Positions 31,968-41,035 of a DNA stretch of 64,000 nt are shown piece after piece. The first letter of the stretch is position 1, and every line of letters begins with the position of its first letter. The notes beneath the pieces were generated by a model, which was not told where the DNA came from, made no database searches, and saw only the letters and a program-made list of their open reading frames with translations. Made by a program: the position numbers and the translations under genes. Source of the DNA: Cellvibrio sp. KY-GH-1 (lineage in GTDB: Bacteria > Pseudomonadota > Gammaproteobacteria > Pseudomonadales > Cellvibrionaceae); NCBI RefSeq assembly GCF_008806975.1, contig NZ_CP031728.1, forward strand, positions 2,108,001-2,172,000. Reading direction: 5' to 3'.

Positions 31968-33083
31968 CTAATCGCCTTCCGGGCAGATATAATCCACCAC
32001 TTCCAAATCAAAGCCAGAGAGCGCTGAATAACGCATCGGAGCGGACATCACGCGCATTTTGCGCACACCCAGATCCCGCAGGATTTGCGAGCCGGTACCC
32101 ACTTGTTTGTAGAGTACTTCCGAGCTGCGCCGCATTTGCTTGCCGGAAATTAACCAGTCGATACTGTCTTCCACTTCCTTGGTAGATTCATCGTGACAGA
32201 TCAGCAACACTACACCTTTACCTTCTTCGCTGACTTTGCGCAGCGCATCCTGGTAAGTCCAGCTTTTGCCACCGGCAACCGAAGTGCGCTTGAGGCTCAG
32301 CACATCGCGCGCAATGTCCATCACATGCACCCGCACCAATGTGGGCTCTGCATCGATAACACCTTTGGTCATCACAAAATGCAGGTCACCACGGGCTAAA
32401 TCGCGATAGGTATGCAGATCAAATTCGCCGTAGAGCGTTTCTACCTTACGGCGATTAATACACTCAACCGTCTTTTCTTTGGTGGCGCGGTAGTGAATCA
32501 GGTCGGCAATGGTACCGATTTTCAAGTGATGTTGCTCGGCAAATTGTTCAAGATCCGCCCTGCGCGCCATGGTGCCGTCAGGGTTCATCACTTCCACAAT
32601 CACCGCCGCCGGCTCAAACCCCGCCAGGCGGGCCAGGTCGCAGCCGGCCTCAGTATGCCCGGCACGGCTCATAACACCACCGGGTTGGGCCATCAGTGGG
32701 AAGATATGCCCGGGCTGGACAATATCGGTCGATTTCGCATTAGCCTTTACCGCTGCCCGCACGGTCAGTGCGCGATCGGCCGCCGAAATACCAGTGCTTA
32801 CACCTTCAGCCGCTTCAATGGAGACAGTGAAGTTGGTGGTGTGCTGGGATTTGTTGTCGCTCACCATCAACGGCAAATCCAGTTGCTTGCAGCGCTCGGC
32901 GGTGAGCGTCAGGCAAATCAGGCCGCGCGCATGGGTCGCCATAAAGTTAATATCTTCCGGACGCACCTGCTCGGCCACCATAATCAGGTCGCCTTCATTC
33001 TCACGGTCTTCGTCATCCATCAGGATAACCATCTTGCCGTGGCGCAGATCTTCAATCAGTTCTTCAATGGTATTGAGTTGCAT
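31968..33083 (-). CDS. ribBA: RibBA-type 3,4-dihydroxy-2-butanone 4-phosphate synthase with degenerate cyclohydrolase domain
   Basis: Protein of 371 aa. The N-terminal DHBP synthase domain (about 1-200) has DDEDRENEGDLI and RAGHTEAGCDLA and should make the four-carbon precursor from ribulose 5-phosphate. The C-terminal half aligns to GTP cyclohydrolase II but lacks the three zinc cysteines: the HSECLTGD...RCDCG segment is replaced by HVMDIARDVLSLKR. So only the first activity is expected, with the second supplied by ribA at 28639. Pseudomonads carry a similar degenerate form. Confidence 0.94.
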   Translation of the reverse strand: MQLNTIEELIEDLRHGKMVILMDDEDRENEGDLIMVAEQVRPEDINFMATHARGLICLTLTAERCKQLDLPLMVSDNKSQHTTNFTVSIEAAEGVSTGISAADRALTVRAAVKANAKSTDIVQPGHIFPLMAQPGGVMSRAGHTEAGCDLARLAGFEPAAVIVEVMNPDGTMARRADLEQFAEQHHLKIGTIADLIHYRATKEKTVECINRRKVETLYGEFDLHTYRDLARGDLHFVMTKGVIDAEPTLVRVHVMDIARDVLSLKRTSVAGGKSWTYQDALRKVSEEGKGVVLLICHDESTKEVEDSIDWLISGKQMRRSSEVLYKQVGTGSQILRDLGVRKMRVMSAPMRYSALSGFDLEVVDYICPEGD

Positions 33084-33107
33084 AGTTAATCCAGGGTTAG
33101 CAATCGA

Positions 33108-33764
33108 TCAGGCAAAACCATTCTTCGCCAGAAATTCCAGGGTGATACCCTGCCCTTCGGGTTCAGCGGCTTTTTCACCCAGCATCAAACGCTCCAGGTA
33201 GCGGGCGAGAACATCCACTTCCAGGTTGATGCGGCTGCCGGTTTTGTAGCTGTCCATAATGGTCATTTGCAAGGTGTGGGGGACGATGTTGAGTTCAAAC
33301 TCGGCGCCATCCACTTTATTCACTGTAAGACTAGTTCCATCTACCGTGATTGAGCCCTTGTGGGCGATATATTTTGCCAATGCCTTGGGCGCACGGATGC
33401 GAAAGCGTTCAGAGCGCGCATCCGGATGGCGGCTAACCACCTCGCCCACACCATCCACATGGCCGGAAACGATATGACCACCCAAGCGGGTTTGCGGAGT
33501 CAAGGCCTTTTCAAGGTTTACGCGCTGGCCCACTTTCCAATCCGGCAAGCTGGTGTTATCCAGGGTTTCGCGCGAGACGTCAGCCCAGTAGCCATCGCCC
33601 GGTAAATCCACCACGGTTAAGCAGACACCGTTAGTGGCGATAGAATCACCCAAACGCACATCGGCTAAATCCAGGTTGTTGGTTTTGATGCGCAGACGCA
33701 GGTCGCCATTTTTGGGTTGCAAGGCAACCACTTCGCCAATCGCTTCGATAATGCCGGTAAACAT
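33108..33764 (-). CDS. ribE: Riboflavin synthase, alpha subunit
   Basis: Dismutates two lumazine molecules to riboflavin. 218 aa made of two similar beta-barrel halves, starting MFTGIIEAIGEV and containing NGVCLTV in the first half and DGTSLTVN in the second. It stands between the RDD gene and ribBA. Confidence 0.96.
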   Translation of the reverse strand: MFTGIIEAIGEVVALQPKNGDLRLRIKTNNLDLADVRLGDSIATNGVCLTVVDLPGDGYWADVSRETLDNTSLPDWKVGQRVNLEKALTPQTRLGGHIVSGHVDGVGEVVSRHPDARSERFRIRAPKALAKYIAHKGSITVDGTSLTVNKVDGAEFELNIVPHTLQMTIMDSYKTGSRINLEVDVLARYLERLMLGEKAAEPEGQGITLEFLAKNGFA

Positions 33765-33797
33765 AGGGTCTCCTAAAGACGGCGCCTCCGCTGGTAT

Positions 33798-34397
33798 TTA
33801 GACGATCAAACTGTTGCTGGGCGCAACGGCCGCATCCGGCGATTGCACCACAGGAATACGCAAATCAATCACTTTGGTTTTGGCGAGGTGGTCGTGAATG
33901 CAACGACGGTCGGGGCGGAAGATCGCCAATATATCCACCAATCTCAGCAAAATGCCAATCACTGGCACCATCCCCGCCAGCCATTGGGTCAGGTAGCGCT
34001 GGCTGATCAATTGGAAGAACGGTGGTATGCGATTATCCATAGTGACTATCGCAATACCGAGCATGCGCTTGCCAATGGTTTGGCCGTAACGGCTCAGCAA
34101 ATAGCCATGCAAGCCGAAGAAGGCAATAAACGGAAACATGGTGAGGATGGTTTTTTGCCCGTTGGATAAAGCCCCCAGCTTCGCGATCAACGCCGCCTGC
34201 ATGGCTTCCGGGTTCTTGGCTTTTTCCGGGTCCATTTCCGTGAGCCCCAGGTACTGCATCAGGAACATCATGGCGATCATCATAAACAGACCATCTAACA
34301 AAAATGCACCCAGGCGACGACCATAGGAAGCCGTATTATCGACCGGTGGTGGAGTATAAGGTGGTGGGGATTCTGGAGCTTGATGTTGATCGTTCAC
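33798..34397 (-). CDS. RDD-domain membrane protein
   Basis: Protein of 199 aa with a Pro-rich cytosolic N-terminus and an RDD domain: YGRRLGAFLLDGLFMM with the conserved Arg/Asp in helix 1, then three further helices and RRCIHDHLAKTKVI near the end. RDD proteins are poorly understood and have been linked to ion transport. It sits inside the riboflavin cluster between ribD and ribE; a functional link is not evident. Confidence 0.85.
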   Translation of the reverse strand: MNDQHQAPESPPPYTPPPVDNTASYGRRLGAFLLDGLFMMIAMMFLMQYLGLTEMDPEKAKNPEAMQAALIAKLGALSNGQKTILTMFPFIAFFGLHGYLLSRYGQTIGKRMLGIAIVTMDNRIPPFFQLISQRYLTQWLAGMVPVIGILLRLVDILAIFRPDRRCIHDHLAKTKVIDLRIPVVQSPDAAVAPSNSLIV

Positions 34398-34433
34398 GGG
34401 ACTATCTCTAAAAATTAAACTTTAAAACTTTTG

Positions 34434-34616
34434 AATCCCCCTCGGTCCCCCTTAGCTACGCGCCCCGTTTCAAAGGGGGAAGCTAGAACCTCACTTCGCT
34501 ATTTGAATCGAAGCCAGATTCAGCCCCTCCCCTTTTCAAGGGGAGGCTGGGAGGGGGTTTTTCTCTCAAATCCCCTCTCCTCCCTTTATTAAAGGGAGGC
34601 TGGGAGGGATTACGCT
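34434..34616. repeat. Palindromic intergenic repeat, copy B (extended)
   Basis: Several nested inverted repeats of polypyrimidine/polypurine type, such as CCTCCCTTTATTAAAGGGAGG and CCTCCCCTTTTCAAGGGGAGG, with flanking CAGCCTCCC/GGGAGGCTG. It shares AATCCCTCCCAGCCTCCCTT and the CTTCG...CGAAG core with copy A (11355-11462), in opposite orientation, and holds an additional half unit. It occupies the gap between ribD and the RDD gene. Confidence 0.6.
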
Positions 34617-35741
34617 TTAATATTCCGTATCCGGACTCGCCGTAATCCGCCAATCGCGGCCCACAGCGCGGATGTCTTTAATCTTTAATGCCAAGGATGC
34701 CGACATGGTTTCCAATGGCAATTCAAAAATCGGGCGGGCATTACTGCCGAGCAGCTTGGGCGCCATATAAACAATAATTTCATCCAGCAAACCGCGCCGC
34801 AAAAAACTACCACTAAGAGTAGCACCCGCCTCCACCAGCACTTCATTGCATTGACGCTGCGCCAGTTCGCGCAGGACCGCCAACAAATCGATACGCCCAT
34901 CCTTTGCTGGCAACGCCAGTAGCTCAACAAACTCGGGCCAGCCCTCGAGCTGCTCTACGCTAGCTGTGCCATTGTGGACTAACAAGATTGGGGTGGACTG
35001 TTTGAACATCAAGGCATTGCGCGGCAGGCGCAGGCGTGAATCCAGAATGACCCGCAGCGGTTGGCGCTGGGCGATTTCATCGCCATTGGGTAAATCCAGT
35101 TCATCGGCACGGACGGTTAATGAGGAATTATCCTGCAACACCGAATCCACACCGGAAATAATTGCACAGGAATGCGCACGCAAACGCTGTACATCGGCGC
35201 GCGCTTTGGGGCCGGTAATCCATTTGCTTTCGCCGGATTCCATGGCCGTGCGGCCATCCAGGCTCATCGCCAGCTTGCAGCGCACAAACGGCAGCTTGCG
35301 CTCCATGCGTTTGATAAAACCGGGATTCAATGCGCGCGCGTCATCTTCAAGGATGGGGCCATCCACCTGGATTCCGCCCGCACGCATAATTTCAATACCG
35401 CGCCCGGATACCAGCGGATTGGGATCTTCCATTGCGTAGACCACACGGCTTACGCCCGCATCCACCAGGGCTTGCGAGCAGGGACCGGTGCGGCCGTGGT
35501 GGCTGCAAGGCTCCAGGCTGACATACACAGTAGCACCCTGAACAGAGCTGCCCGCCGCCAATAACGCATTCACTTCCGCATGGGGCTCACCGGTGCGCAC
35601 ATGCCAACCTTCCCCAATAATCTGTCCGTCCTTCACCAATACGCAACCCACACGCGGGTTGGGCATAGTGGTATACAGACCGCGTTCCGCCAAACGGAAG
35701 GCGCGGGCCATAAATTCAAAATCCTGGGGAGTTAACGCCAT
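34617..35741 (-). CDS. ribD: Riboflavin biosynthesis deaminase/reductase
   Basis: Bifunctional enzyme, 374 aa. The N-terminal deaminase has the zinc site H54-A-E56 with C79 and C88 (PCSHHGRTGPC); the C-terminal reductase domain begins near 150 (CKLAMSLDGRTA). Together they convert the RibA product to the reduced pyrimidine used by RibH. It follows nrdR on the same strand. Confidence 0.96.
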   Translation of the reverse strand: MALTPQDFEFMARAFRLAERGLYTTMPNPRVGCVLVKDGQIIGEGWHVRTGEPHAEVNALLAAGSSVQGATVYVSLEPCSHHGRTGPCSQALVDAGVSRVVYAMEDPNPLVSGRGIEIMRAGGIQVDGPILEDDARALNPGFIKRMERKLPFVRCKLAMSLDGRTAMESGESKWITGPKARADVQRLRAHSCAIISGVDSVLQDNSSLTVRADELDLPNGDEIAQRQPLRVILDSRLRLPRNALMFKQSTPILLVHNGTASVEQLEGWPEFVELLALPAKDGRIDLLAVLRELAQRQCNEVLVEAGATLSGSFLRRGLLDEIIVYMAPKLLGSNARPIFELPLETMSASLALKIKDIRAVGRDWRITASPDTEY

Positions 35742-35785
35742 ACAAATCCGGATGCTGGTAATTCAGGGCAGTTGGTAATTAAACG

Positions 35786-36253
35786 CTATTTGTGATCTTC
35801 AGGCTGTTGCTCGAGCCGGTCGATTTCCTGCCGAAACTCGTTCAAATCCTTAAAGCGGCGATACACAGACGCAAAGCGCACATAGGCCACTTCATCGAGC
35901 TTCTTCAACTGCTCCATCACTTTTTCACCCACCAGCAGCGCTTTTACTTCGCGTTCGCCCGTGGCTTGCAAAAAATGTTTGATGTGGTTGATGCCCGATT
36001 CAATCGCCTCGATGCTCACCGGGCGCTTTTCCAGCGCACGCAGTAAACCGGCACGCAGTTTGTTTTCATCGAATGGTTCACGGGTGCCGTTTTGTTTGAT
36101 GATGCGCGGCATCACCAATTCAGCTACTTCAAAGGTAGTGAAGCGTTCATGACAAGACAAACACTCGCGGCGACGGCGAACCTGATCGCCCTCTGCCACT
36201 AAACGTGAGTCAATTACCTTGGTATCTTCCGCGCTACAAAACGGACAATGCAT
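35786..36253 (-). CDS. nrdR: Transcriptional repressor NrdR
   Basis: ATP/dATP-sensing repressor of ribonucleotide reductase genes, 155 aa. N-terminal zinc ribbon with cysteine pairs CPFC and CLSC, then an ATP-cone domain beginning near residue 49. The ATG at 36253 (MHCPFC) follows GGGGC; the GTG two codons upstream is less likely. In related genomes glyA lies upstream; here about 11.5 kb of accessory DNA intervenes. Confidence 0.95.
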   Translation of the reverse strand: MHCPFCSAEDTKVIDSRLVAEGDQVRRRRECLSCHERFTTFEVAELVMPRIIKQNGTREPFDENKLRAGLLRALEKRPVSIEAIESGINHIKHFLQATGEREVKALLVGEKVMEQLKKLDEVAYVRFASVYRRFKDLNEFRQEIDRLEQQPEDHK

Positions 36254-36389
36254 GATCACAAGCCCCAGCGATGGTTAAAGTGGGCGCATACTAGCACGAA
36301 ATGAAGGGTTTTCGCCCTCTTGTCCATAGCTCGGAATGGCCGAGTGTGATAAAAAGCCAGCCAGTATCCCCGTTCGATTAGCGAGACTT

Positions 36390-36445
36390 ATGAGCAAGCC
36401 GCCCTCCACCAGCAAAGCCAAAAATACCACCATGAAAGATGTCGC
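36390..36445 (+). pseudogene. LacI-family regulator, N-terminal fragment cut by IS copy 1
   Basis: The frame MSKPPSTSKAKNTTMKDV runs straight into the left end of the IS element at 36446. MKDVA is the invariant beginning of the LacI-family helix-turn-helix (T-[IM]-K-D-V-A). The rest of the gene is not found beyond IS copy 1 or elsewhere in the window, so it was lost together with flanking DNA. Only 18 codons remain; the family call rests on the motif and the position near a start codon. Confidence 0.6.
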
Positions 36446-36507
36446 TGATCCCCTCCGCGAATATCGGACACCTTAGAAACTGAGTAAACTTACTCCAGAG
36501 GTGATCC

Positions 36508-36801
36508 ATGAGCAAGAAACCAACCCCAAAAGAGAATAAGAAGTATACAGCCGAGTTCAAAAGTGAGGCCATTAAACTGGCCGAACGATTGAGCGTAGCG
36601 GAAGCCGCCGAAAAACTGGGCATATATGCCAGTCAAATTTACAGTTGGCGTAGCGCACTCAACAATAGCCGTACTGATGTTGAAAGAGAATCGCTCCTCG
36701 CCGCTGAAAATGCACGCCTCAAGCGTCAGCTCGCCGAGCAAGCAGAGGAGCTTGAAATCCTAAAAAAGGCGGCTACCTACTTCGCGAAGCATCAAAAATA
36801 A
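36508..36801 (+). CDS. IS3-family OrfA (copy 1)
   Basis: 97 aa with an N-terminal helix-turn-helix (KYTAEFKSEAIKLAERLSV onward) that recognises the IS ends, and a C-terminal leucine-zipper-like coil. A slippery heptamer A AAA AAG at 36762-36768, in the correct phase, would move ribosomes by -1 into orfB and give the OrfAB transposase. After the shift the frame stays open through GYLLREASKIKRYEFM into orfB. Confidence 0.93.
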   Translation: MSKKPTPKENKKYTAEFKSEAIKLAERLSVAEAAEKLGIYASQIYSWRSALNNSRTDVERESLLAAENARLKRQLAEQAEELEILKKAATYFAKHQK

Positions 36802-36815
36802 AACGCTACGAATTT

Positions 36816-37667
36816 ATGCTGACAAATAGCGCGCTATATTCAATCGCGATGATGGCGCGCGTTCTGTTGGTTTCGCGAAGTGGGTATTACAGCTGGCTTG
36901 ATAATCGTGAAATGGTTAGTTGGCGCATGCAGCAAAGAGAAGCGATTGATGCGTTGGTAAAGGCAGCATTTGAGGCTGGAAAAGGCCGGTATGGCGCGGA
37001 TCGGATTTTTTATGATTTGGCGGAGCAAGATAATCCGCTCGACATAAAAACCATTCGGAAAAGCCTGAAACGGCAGGGGTTAATTGCAAAAGCGGCCAAG
37101 CTGTTCAAGGTGACTACGGACAGCAATCATACACTACCTGTTGCGCCCAACCTGTTGGCTAGAGATTTTTCTGCGCAACAACCTAATGAAAAATGGGTGA
37201 CCGATATTACTTATATTCAAACTACAGAAGGTTGGTTGTATCTGGCCGTGATGATTGATTTATATTCTCGAAAAGTTGTTGGTTGGTCGATGAGCAAACA
37301 TATTGATGCGCAATTGGTTTGTGATTCATTGATGATGGCGTTGTGGCGACGAAAATTCCCAAAAAGCGTTATTGTTCACAGTGACCGTGGCAGCCAATAT
37401 GTATCGCATGCGTTTAGGGATTTACTGGAAAAATATTCGCTAATACAGAGTATGAGTCGCAAGGGTGATTGCTGGGACAATGCGTGTGCGGAAAGCTTCT
37501 TTCATTCACTTAAGGTTGAGCTGGTTCACGGCGAGCCATTGCTAGATGGAAAGCACACGCGCGAGTCTATTTTTGAATATATCGAAGTGGATTACAATCG
37601 CTACCGCCGTCACAGCGCTATTGGCTTTGTTAGCCCCGAGCGCTTTGAGGCAAAAAATGTATGTTAG
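36816..37667 (+). CDS. IS3-family OrfB transposase domain (copy 1)
   Basis: 283 aa integrase-like catalytic part. HTH_21 region with GRYGADRIFYDL, then DDE triad residues in WVTDITYI, HSDRGSQY and ESFFHSLK. Expressed mainly as the OrfAB fusion by frameshifting. Differs from copy 2 by A instead of V in MMARVLL. Appears intact. Confidence 0.93.
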   Translation: MLTNSALYSIAMMARVLLVSRSGYYSWLDNREMVSWRMQQREAIDALVKAAFEAGKGRYGADRIFYDLAEQDNPLDIKTIRKSLKRQGLIAKAAKLFKVTTDSNHTLPVAPNLLARDFSAQQPNEKWVTDITYIQTTEGWLYLAVMIDLYSRKVVGWSMSKHIDAQLVCDSLMMALWRRKFPKSVIVHSDRGSQYVSHAFRDLLEKYSLIQSMSRKGDCWDNACAESFFHSLKVELVHGEPLLDGKHTRESIFEYIEVDYNRYRRHSAIGFVSPERFEAKNVC

Positions 37668-37697
37668 TTAACTGTCCGAAGTTGGCGGTAGGGATCA

Positions 37698-39783
37698 ATT
37701 CCCCCACATTAGGAGATTCTACACTCTCCGTAAATGATACATCTACAAAGCGATCTTGGTCGATCTGATAAAAATCAATCACATCAAACAGCTCTCTTGA
37801 AGTTAACAAACAATAATCATAATCAGCAGGAGTTTCATAAACCTCGCACAGACCTATATGGCATAAATATTCAGCAGCAAACCCATCAAAACGACTCATT
37901 TTGAGTGCCTCAGCCACTTTCACATCATGCAGAGTCATTCTAATGGCATTTTTTAAACTTCTGCTACAAATAAATAATATAGGACATGGAAAAGATGAAG
38001 CCAAAGAAACAACAACCGCTGACAAATCCTCTAGAGAAAAAATACGCTGATAATCAGAAATGGGGTACCCAATTAGCTTAGAATAAATTCTATTTTTAAC
38101 TTGCTGCTTCATTAAGTTTGCAAAAGATTCACCTTCATTAATAACATTTGACGAAAATTCTGATGCCAATGACTTTTTCTCAAAATTACTTATATTGAAC
38201 TGATAAGGAATACAATCAGAGACCATATCAACCCGGTTTATTTTATAAAACAGACTCAAAGGAAACGCTGTGGCATTTAAACTGTTAAACACAGCCGAAC
38301 TAGCTAACCCAATTTTCAACAATTTATTATCATCAATTTTGGCAACTTTAATAGCCTCAGCTTGAATGCTTTCAAGATCATTAATAATATTATTAATCGA
38401 TTCACAAAAATTAGAAATACGCAACTCGATATCATCATTATTAAAAAGAATATAATTTCGACTTTCTCTCGCCGTTGATACCCAATCCCTAAGATCATGA
38501 ATCATAATTTCTCGACTTGCATGATCAAAAACTCCTGATGTGATTATTTCTTGCCAAGTATTAGGCAACATCCACTTACCTGCAGAGAAGAACAGCCCTA
38601 TTTCAACATAAGCTCTATGCATACTGCGCGGCGAGTCTGCGCCCCACCCAGAATAAATACGCCCCGGCACTTTACGCTCCTCATTAATACGTCGAAATGA
38701 ATCGAGTATTGATACAAGCCAGTTACCGTATGGCCTACCCTCAGAGCTAATATAGTCACGATGCCTAAAATAAGCTCCCATCAAAGAACCCGCATCTGCT
38801 ATTTCATCACCCCATGGATTAACAGTGCCTGTTTTATGCATTAATTCGCCACTAAGCAAGGCCTTTACAAACCGAACCAACTCTAAATGATTATCTGTTT
38901 GGGGTTTTAGCAGGATGTAGCAGGCAGTTAAAACTCGCACATCCAAGCTTGCATTTTTCAAAGCCATGCCAAATGCGGAAACCGAATTAAAAGCACAATT
39001 TTTTAGTATTTTTTCCCATTCCGAACCTTCAATATTTTTTAAGGGCAACATCGGATTAATTAATATTGATCGCCACGAATATTCCTCATCAAAATAACCA
39101 TCCTCATTTAGATTTCCATACCAATTATTTAGCATATCTACCCCCCATACAGCCGCTTCAACATTATCAAAGCGGAGAGCAGCAATAGAAGTTAATGCAG
39201 TCATGGCAAGATGCTTTGTTAAACCTTTGCAACGTAAATCTAAATAATCTGCACCCCTATTATTATCAATAAAAGACGGCAAACTCTCCCAAGATCCGAC
39301 AAAATCATAAAGTATATCTTCATACTTACTCGAAACTCGAACATCATTTGAGGAGGAGGAAAATGACTTCCATTCCATCAATACCGACCACATTTGGTAT
39401 GAACCATTAATCAACTCCACCATTTCTTCTGGTAGAAGCTCAGCTCGACCAGCGAATATTTTTTTATGCAAAGACAACATTTCCCTGTAGAATCGAGAAT
39501 TAACCGGGATCAACTCGACAGAGTCACGCGCCAAATCATAATATTCACCCAGCAACCACTTTAAATTGTTAATCCCCCAAAAGTCGCCATCTGTCAACAA
39601 CAACCAATTATCTCGCTTACCATCTCGATTTATAAATCCCGTTGCAATGGAAACTTTTTTATGCCAGTCAGCAATATAATCAATTGATGCTGAAAAATTT
39701 TTAATGTCCTTATCCCGAAGTGCATCAAATGCAGTTCCAACAACCGCATCTGCTATAACAGATAAATTGATATCTGCAGCACC
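37698..39783 (-). pseudogene. C-terminal part of a large interrupted protein of unknown function
   Basis: The frame is open from the edge of IS copy 2 (39783) to the edge of IS copy 1 (37698), about 694 codons, with no start of its own. Sequence near the beginning reads IADAVVGTAFDALRDKD; later parts are mostly soluble, mixed alpha/beta, with no motif I recognise. It joins in frame to the membrane part at 41036-42052 when IS copy 2 and one ACC are removed. The 3' end is lost at IS copy 1, which supplies a foreign 22-codon tail to a stop at 37630. The A+T content is clearly higher than in neighbouring genes. Confidence 0.8.
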
Positions 39784-39813
39784 TGATCCCTACCGCCAAC
39801 TTCGGACAGTTAA

Positions 39814-40665
39814 CTAACATACATTTTTTGCCTCAAAGCGCTCGGGGCTAACAAAGCCAATAGCGCTGTGACGGCGGTAGCGATTGTAATCCACTTCGAT
39901 ATATTCAAAAATAGATTCGCGCGTGTGCTTTCCATCTAGCAACGGCTCGCCGTGAACCAGCTCAACCTTAAGTGAATGAAAGAAGCTTTCCGCACACGCA
40001 TTGTCCCAGCAATCGCCCTTGCGACTCATACTCTGTATTAGCGAATATTTTTCCAGTAAATCCCTAAACGCATGCGATACATATTGGCTGCCACGGTCAC
40101 TGTGAACAATAACGCTTTTTGGGAATTTTCGTCGCCACAACGCCATCATCAATGAATCACAAACCAATTGCGCATCAATATGTTTGCTCATCGACCAACC
40201 AACAACTTTTCGAGAATATAAATCAATCATCACGGCCAGATACAACCAACCTTCTGTAGTTTGAATATAAGTAATATCGGTCACCCATTTTTCATTAGGT
40301 TGTTGCGCAGAAAAATCTCTAGCCAACAGGTTGGGCGCAACAGGCAGTGTATGATTGCTGTCCGTAGTCACCTTGAACAGCTTGGCCGCTTTTGCAATTA
40401 ACCCCTGCCGTTTCAGGCTTTTCCGAATGGTTTTTATGTCGAGCGGATTATCTTGCTCCGCCAAATCATAAAAAATCCGATCCGCGCCATACCGGCCTTT
40501 TCCAGCCTCAAATGCTGCCTTTACCAACGCATCAATCGCTTCTCTTTGCTGCATGCGCCAACTAACCATTTCACGATTATCAAGCCAGCTGTAATACCCA
40601 CTTCGCGAAACCAACAGAACGCGCACCATCATCGCGATTGAATATAGCGCGCTATTTGTCAGCAT
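39814..40665 (-). CDS. IS3-family OrfB transposase domain (copy 2)
   Basis: 283 aa, one visible amino-acid difference from copy 1 (V at position 14). The DDE residues are all kept (WVTDITYI, HSDRGSQY, ESFFHSLK). Reads in the same direction as the gene it disrupts. Confidence 0.93.
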   Translation of the reverse strand: MLTNSALYSIAMMVRVLLVSRSGYYSWLDNREMVSWRMQQREAIDALVKAAFEAGKGRYGADRIFYDLAEQDNPLDIKTIRKSLKRQGLIAKAAKLFKVTTDSNHTLPVAPNLLARDFSAQQPNEKWVTDITYIQTTEGWLYLAVMIDLYSRKVVGWSMSKHIDAQLVCDSLMMALWRRKFPKSVIVHSDRGSQYVSHAFRDLLEKYSLIQSMSRKGDCWDNACAESFFHSLKVELVHGEPLLDGKHTRESIFEYIEVDYNRYRRHSAIGFVSPERFEAKNVC

Positions 40666-40679
40666 AAATTCGTAGCGTT

Positions 40680-40973
40680 TTATTTTTGATGCTTCGCGAA
40701 GTAGGTAGCCGCCTTTTTTAGGATTTCGAGCTCCTCTGCTTGCTCGGCGAGCTGACGCTTGAGGCGTGCATTTTCAGCGGCGAGGAGCGATTCTCTTTCA
40801 ACATCAGTACGGCTATTGTTGAGTGCGCTACGCCAACTGTAAATTTGACTGGCATATATGCCCAGTTTTTCGGCGGCTTCCGCTACGCTCAATCGTTCGG
40901 CCAGTTTAATGGCCTCACTTTTGAACTCGGCTGTATACTTCTTATTCTCTTTTGGGGTTGAATTCTTGCTCAT
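40680..40973 (-). CDS. IS3-family OrfA (copy 2)
   Basis: 97 aa, identical to copy 1 except MSKNSTP instead of MSKKPTP, caused by two base changes. The A AAA AAG frameshift site is kept (complement of 40713-40719). Confidence 0.92.
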   Translation of the reverse strand: MSKNSTPKENKKYTAEFKSEAIKLAERLSVAEAAEKLGIYASQIYSWRSALNNSRTDVERESLLAAENARLKRQLAEQAEELEILKKAATYFAKHQK

Positions 40974-41035
40974 GGATCACCTCTGGAGTAAGTTTACTCA
41001 GTTTCTAAGGTGTCCGATATTCGCGGAGGGGATCA

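Larger units (their letters stand above)
36446..37697 (+). mobile_element. IS3-family insertion sequence, copy 1
   Basis: 1,252 bp, bounded by TGATCCCCTCCGCG (left) and CGGTAGGGATCA (right). The terminal inverted repeats are imperfect, with 19 of the 24 bases after the terminal T matching, and end in TG/CA as typical for IS3 elements. It carries overlapping-frame orfA and orfB. The flanking bases (GTCGC left, ATTCC right) show no target duplication, so one or both sides have been rearranged since insertion. At least four base differences from copy 2 are visible. Confidence 0.92.
39784..41035 (-). mobile_element. IS3-family insertion sequence, copy 2
   Basis: Same 1,252-bp element as copy 1 but inverted. 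It is flanked by a 3-bp direct repeat ACC (39781-39783 and 41036-41038), the target-site duplication size usual for IS3 elements, so this insertion is structurally intact. It interrupts the minus-strand gene 37698-42052 precisely in frame. Confidence 0.94.

Noticed and set aside
32412..33201. Long plus-strand frames opposite ribBA and ribE.
   Set aside because: Shadows caused by codon bias of the conserved minus-strand genes.
31899..36290. FMN riboswitch expected near riboflavin genes.
   Set aside because: No RFN-type conserved stretches seen upstream of ribD, ribE, ribBA or ribH.
36446..41035. Two inverted IS copies considered as a composite transposon carrying the 37698-39783 segment.
   Set aside because: Copy 2 has its own target duplication and sits inside a gene that continues on its other side, so the segment between the copies is not separate cargo.
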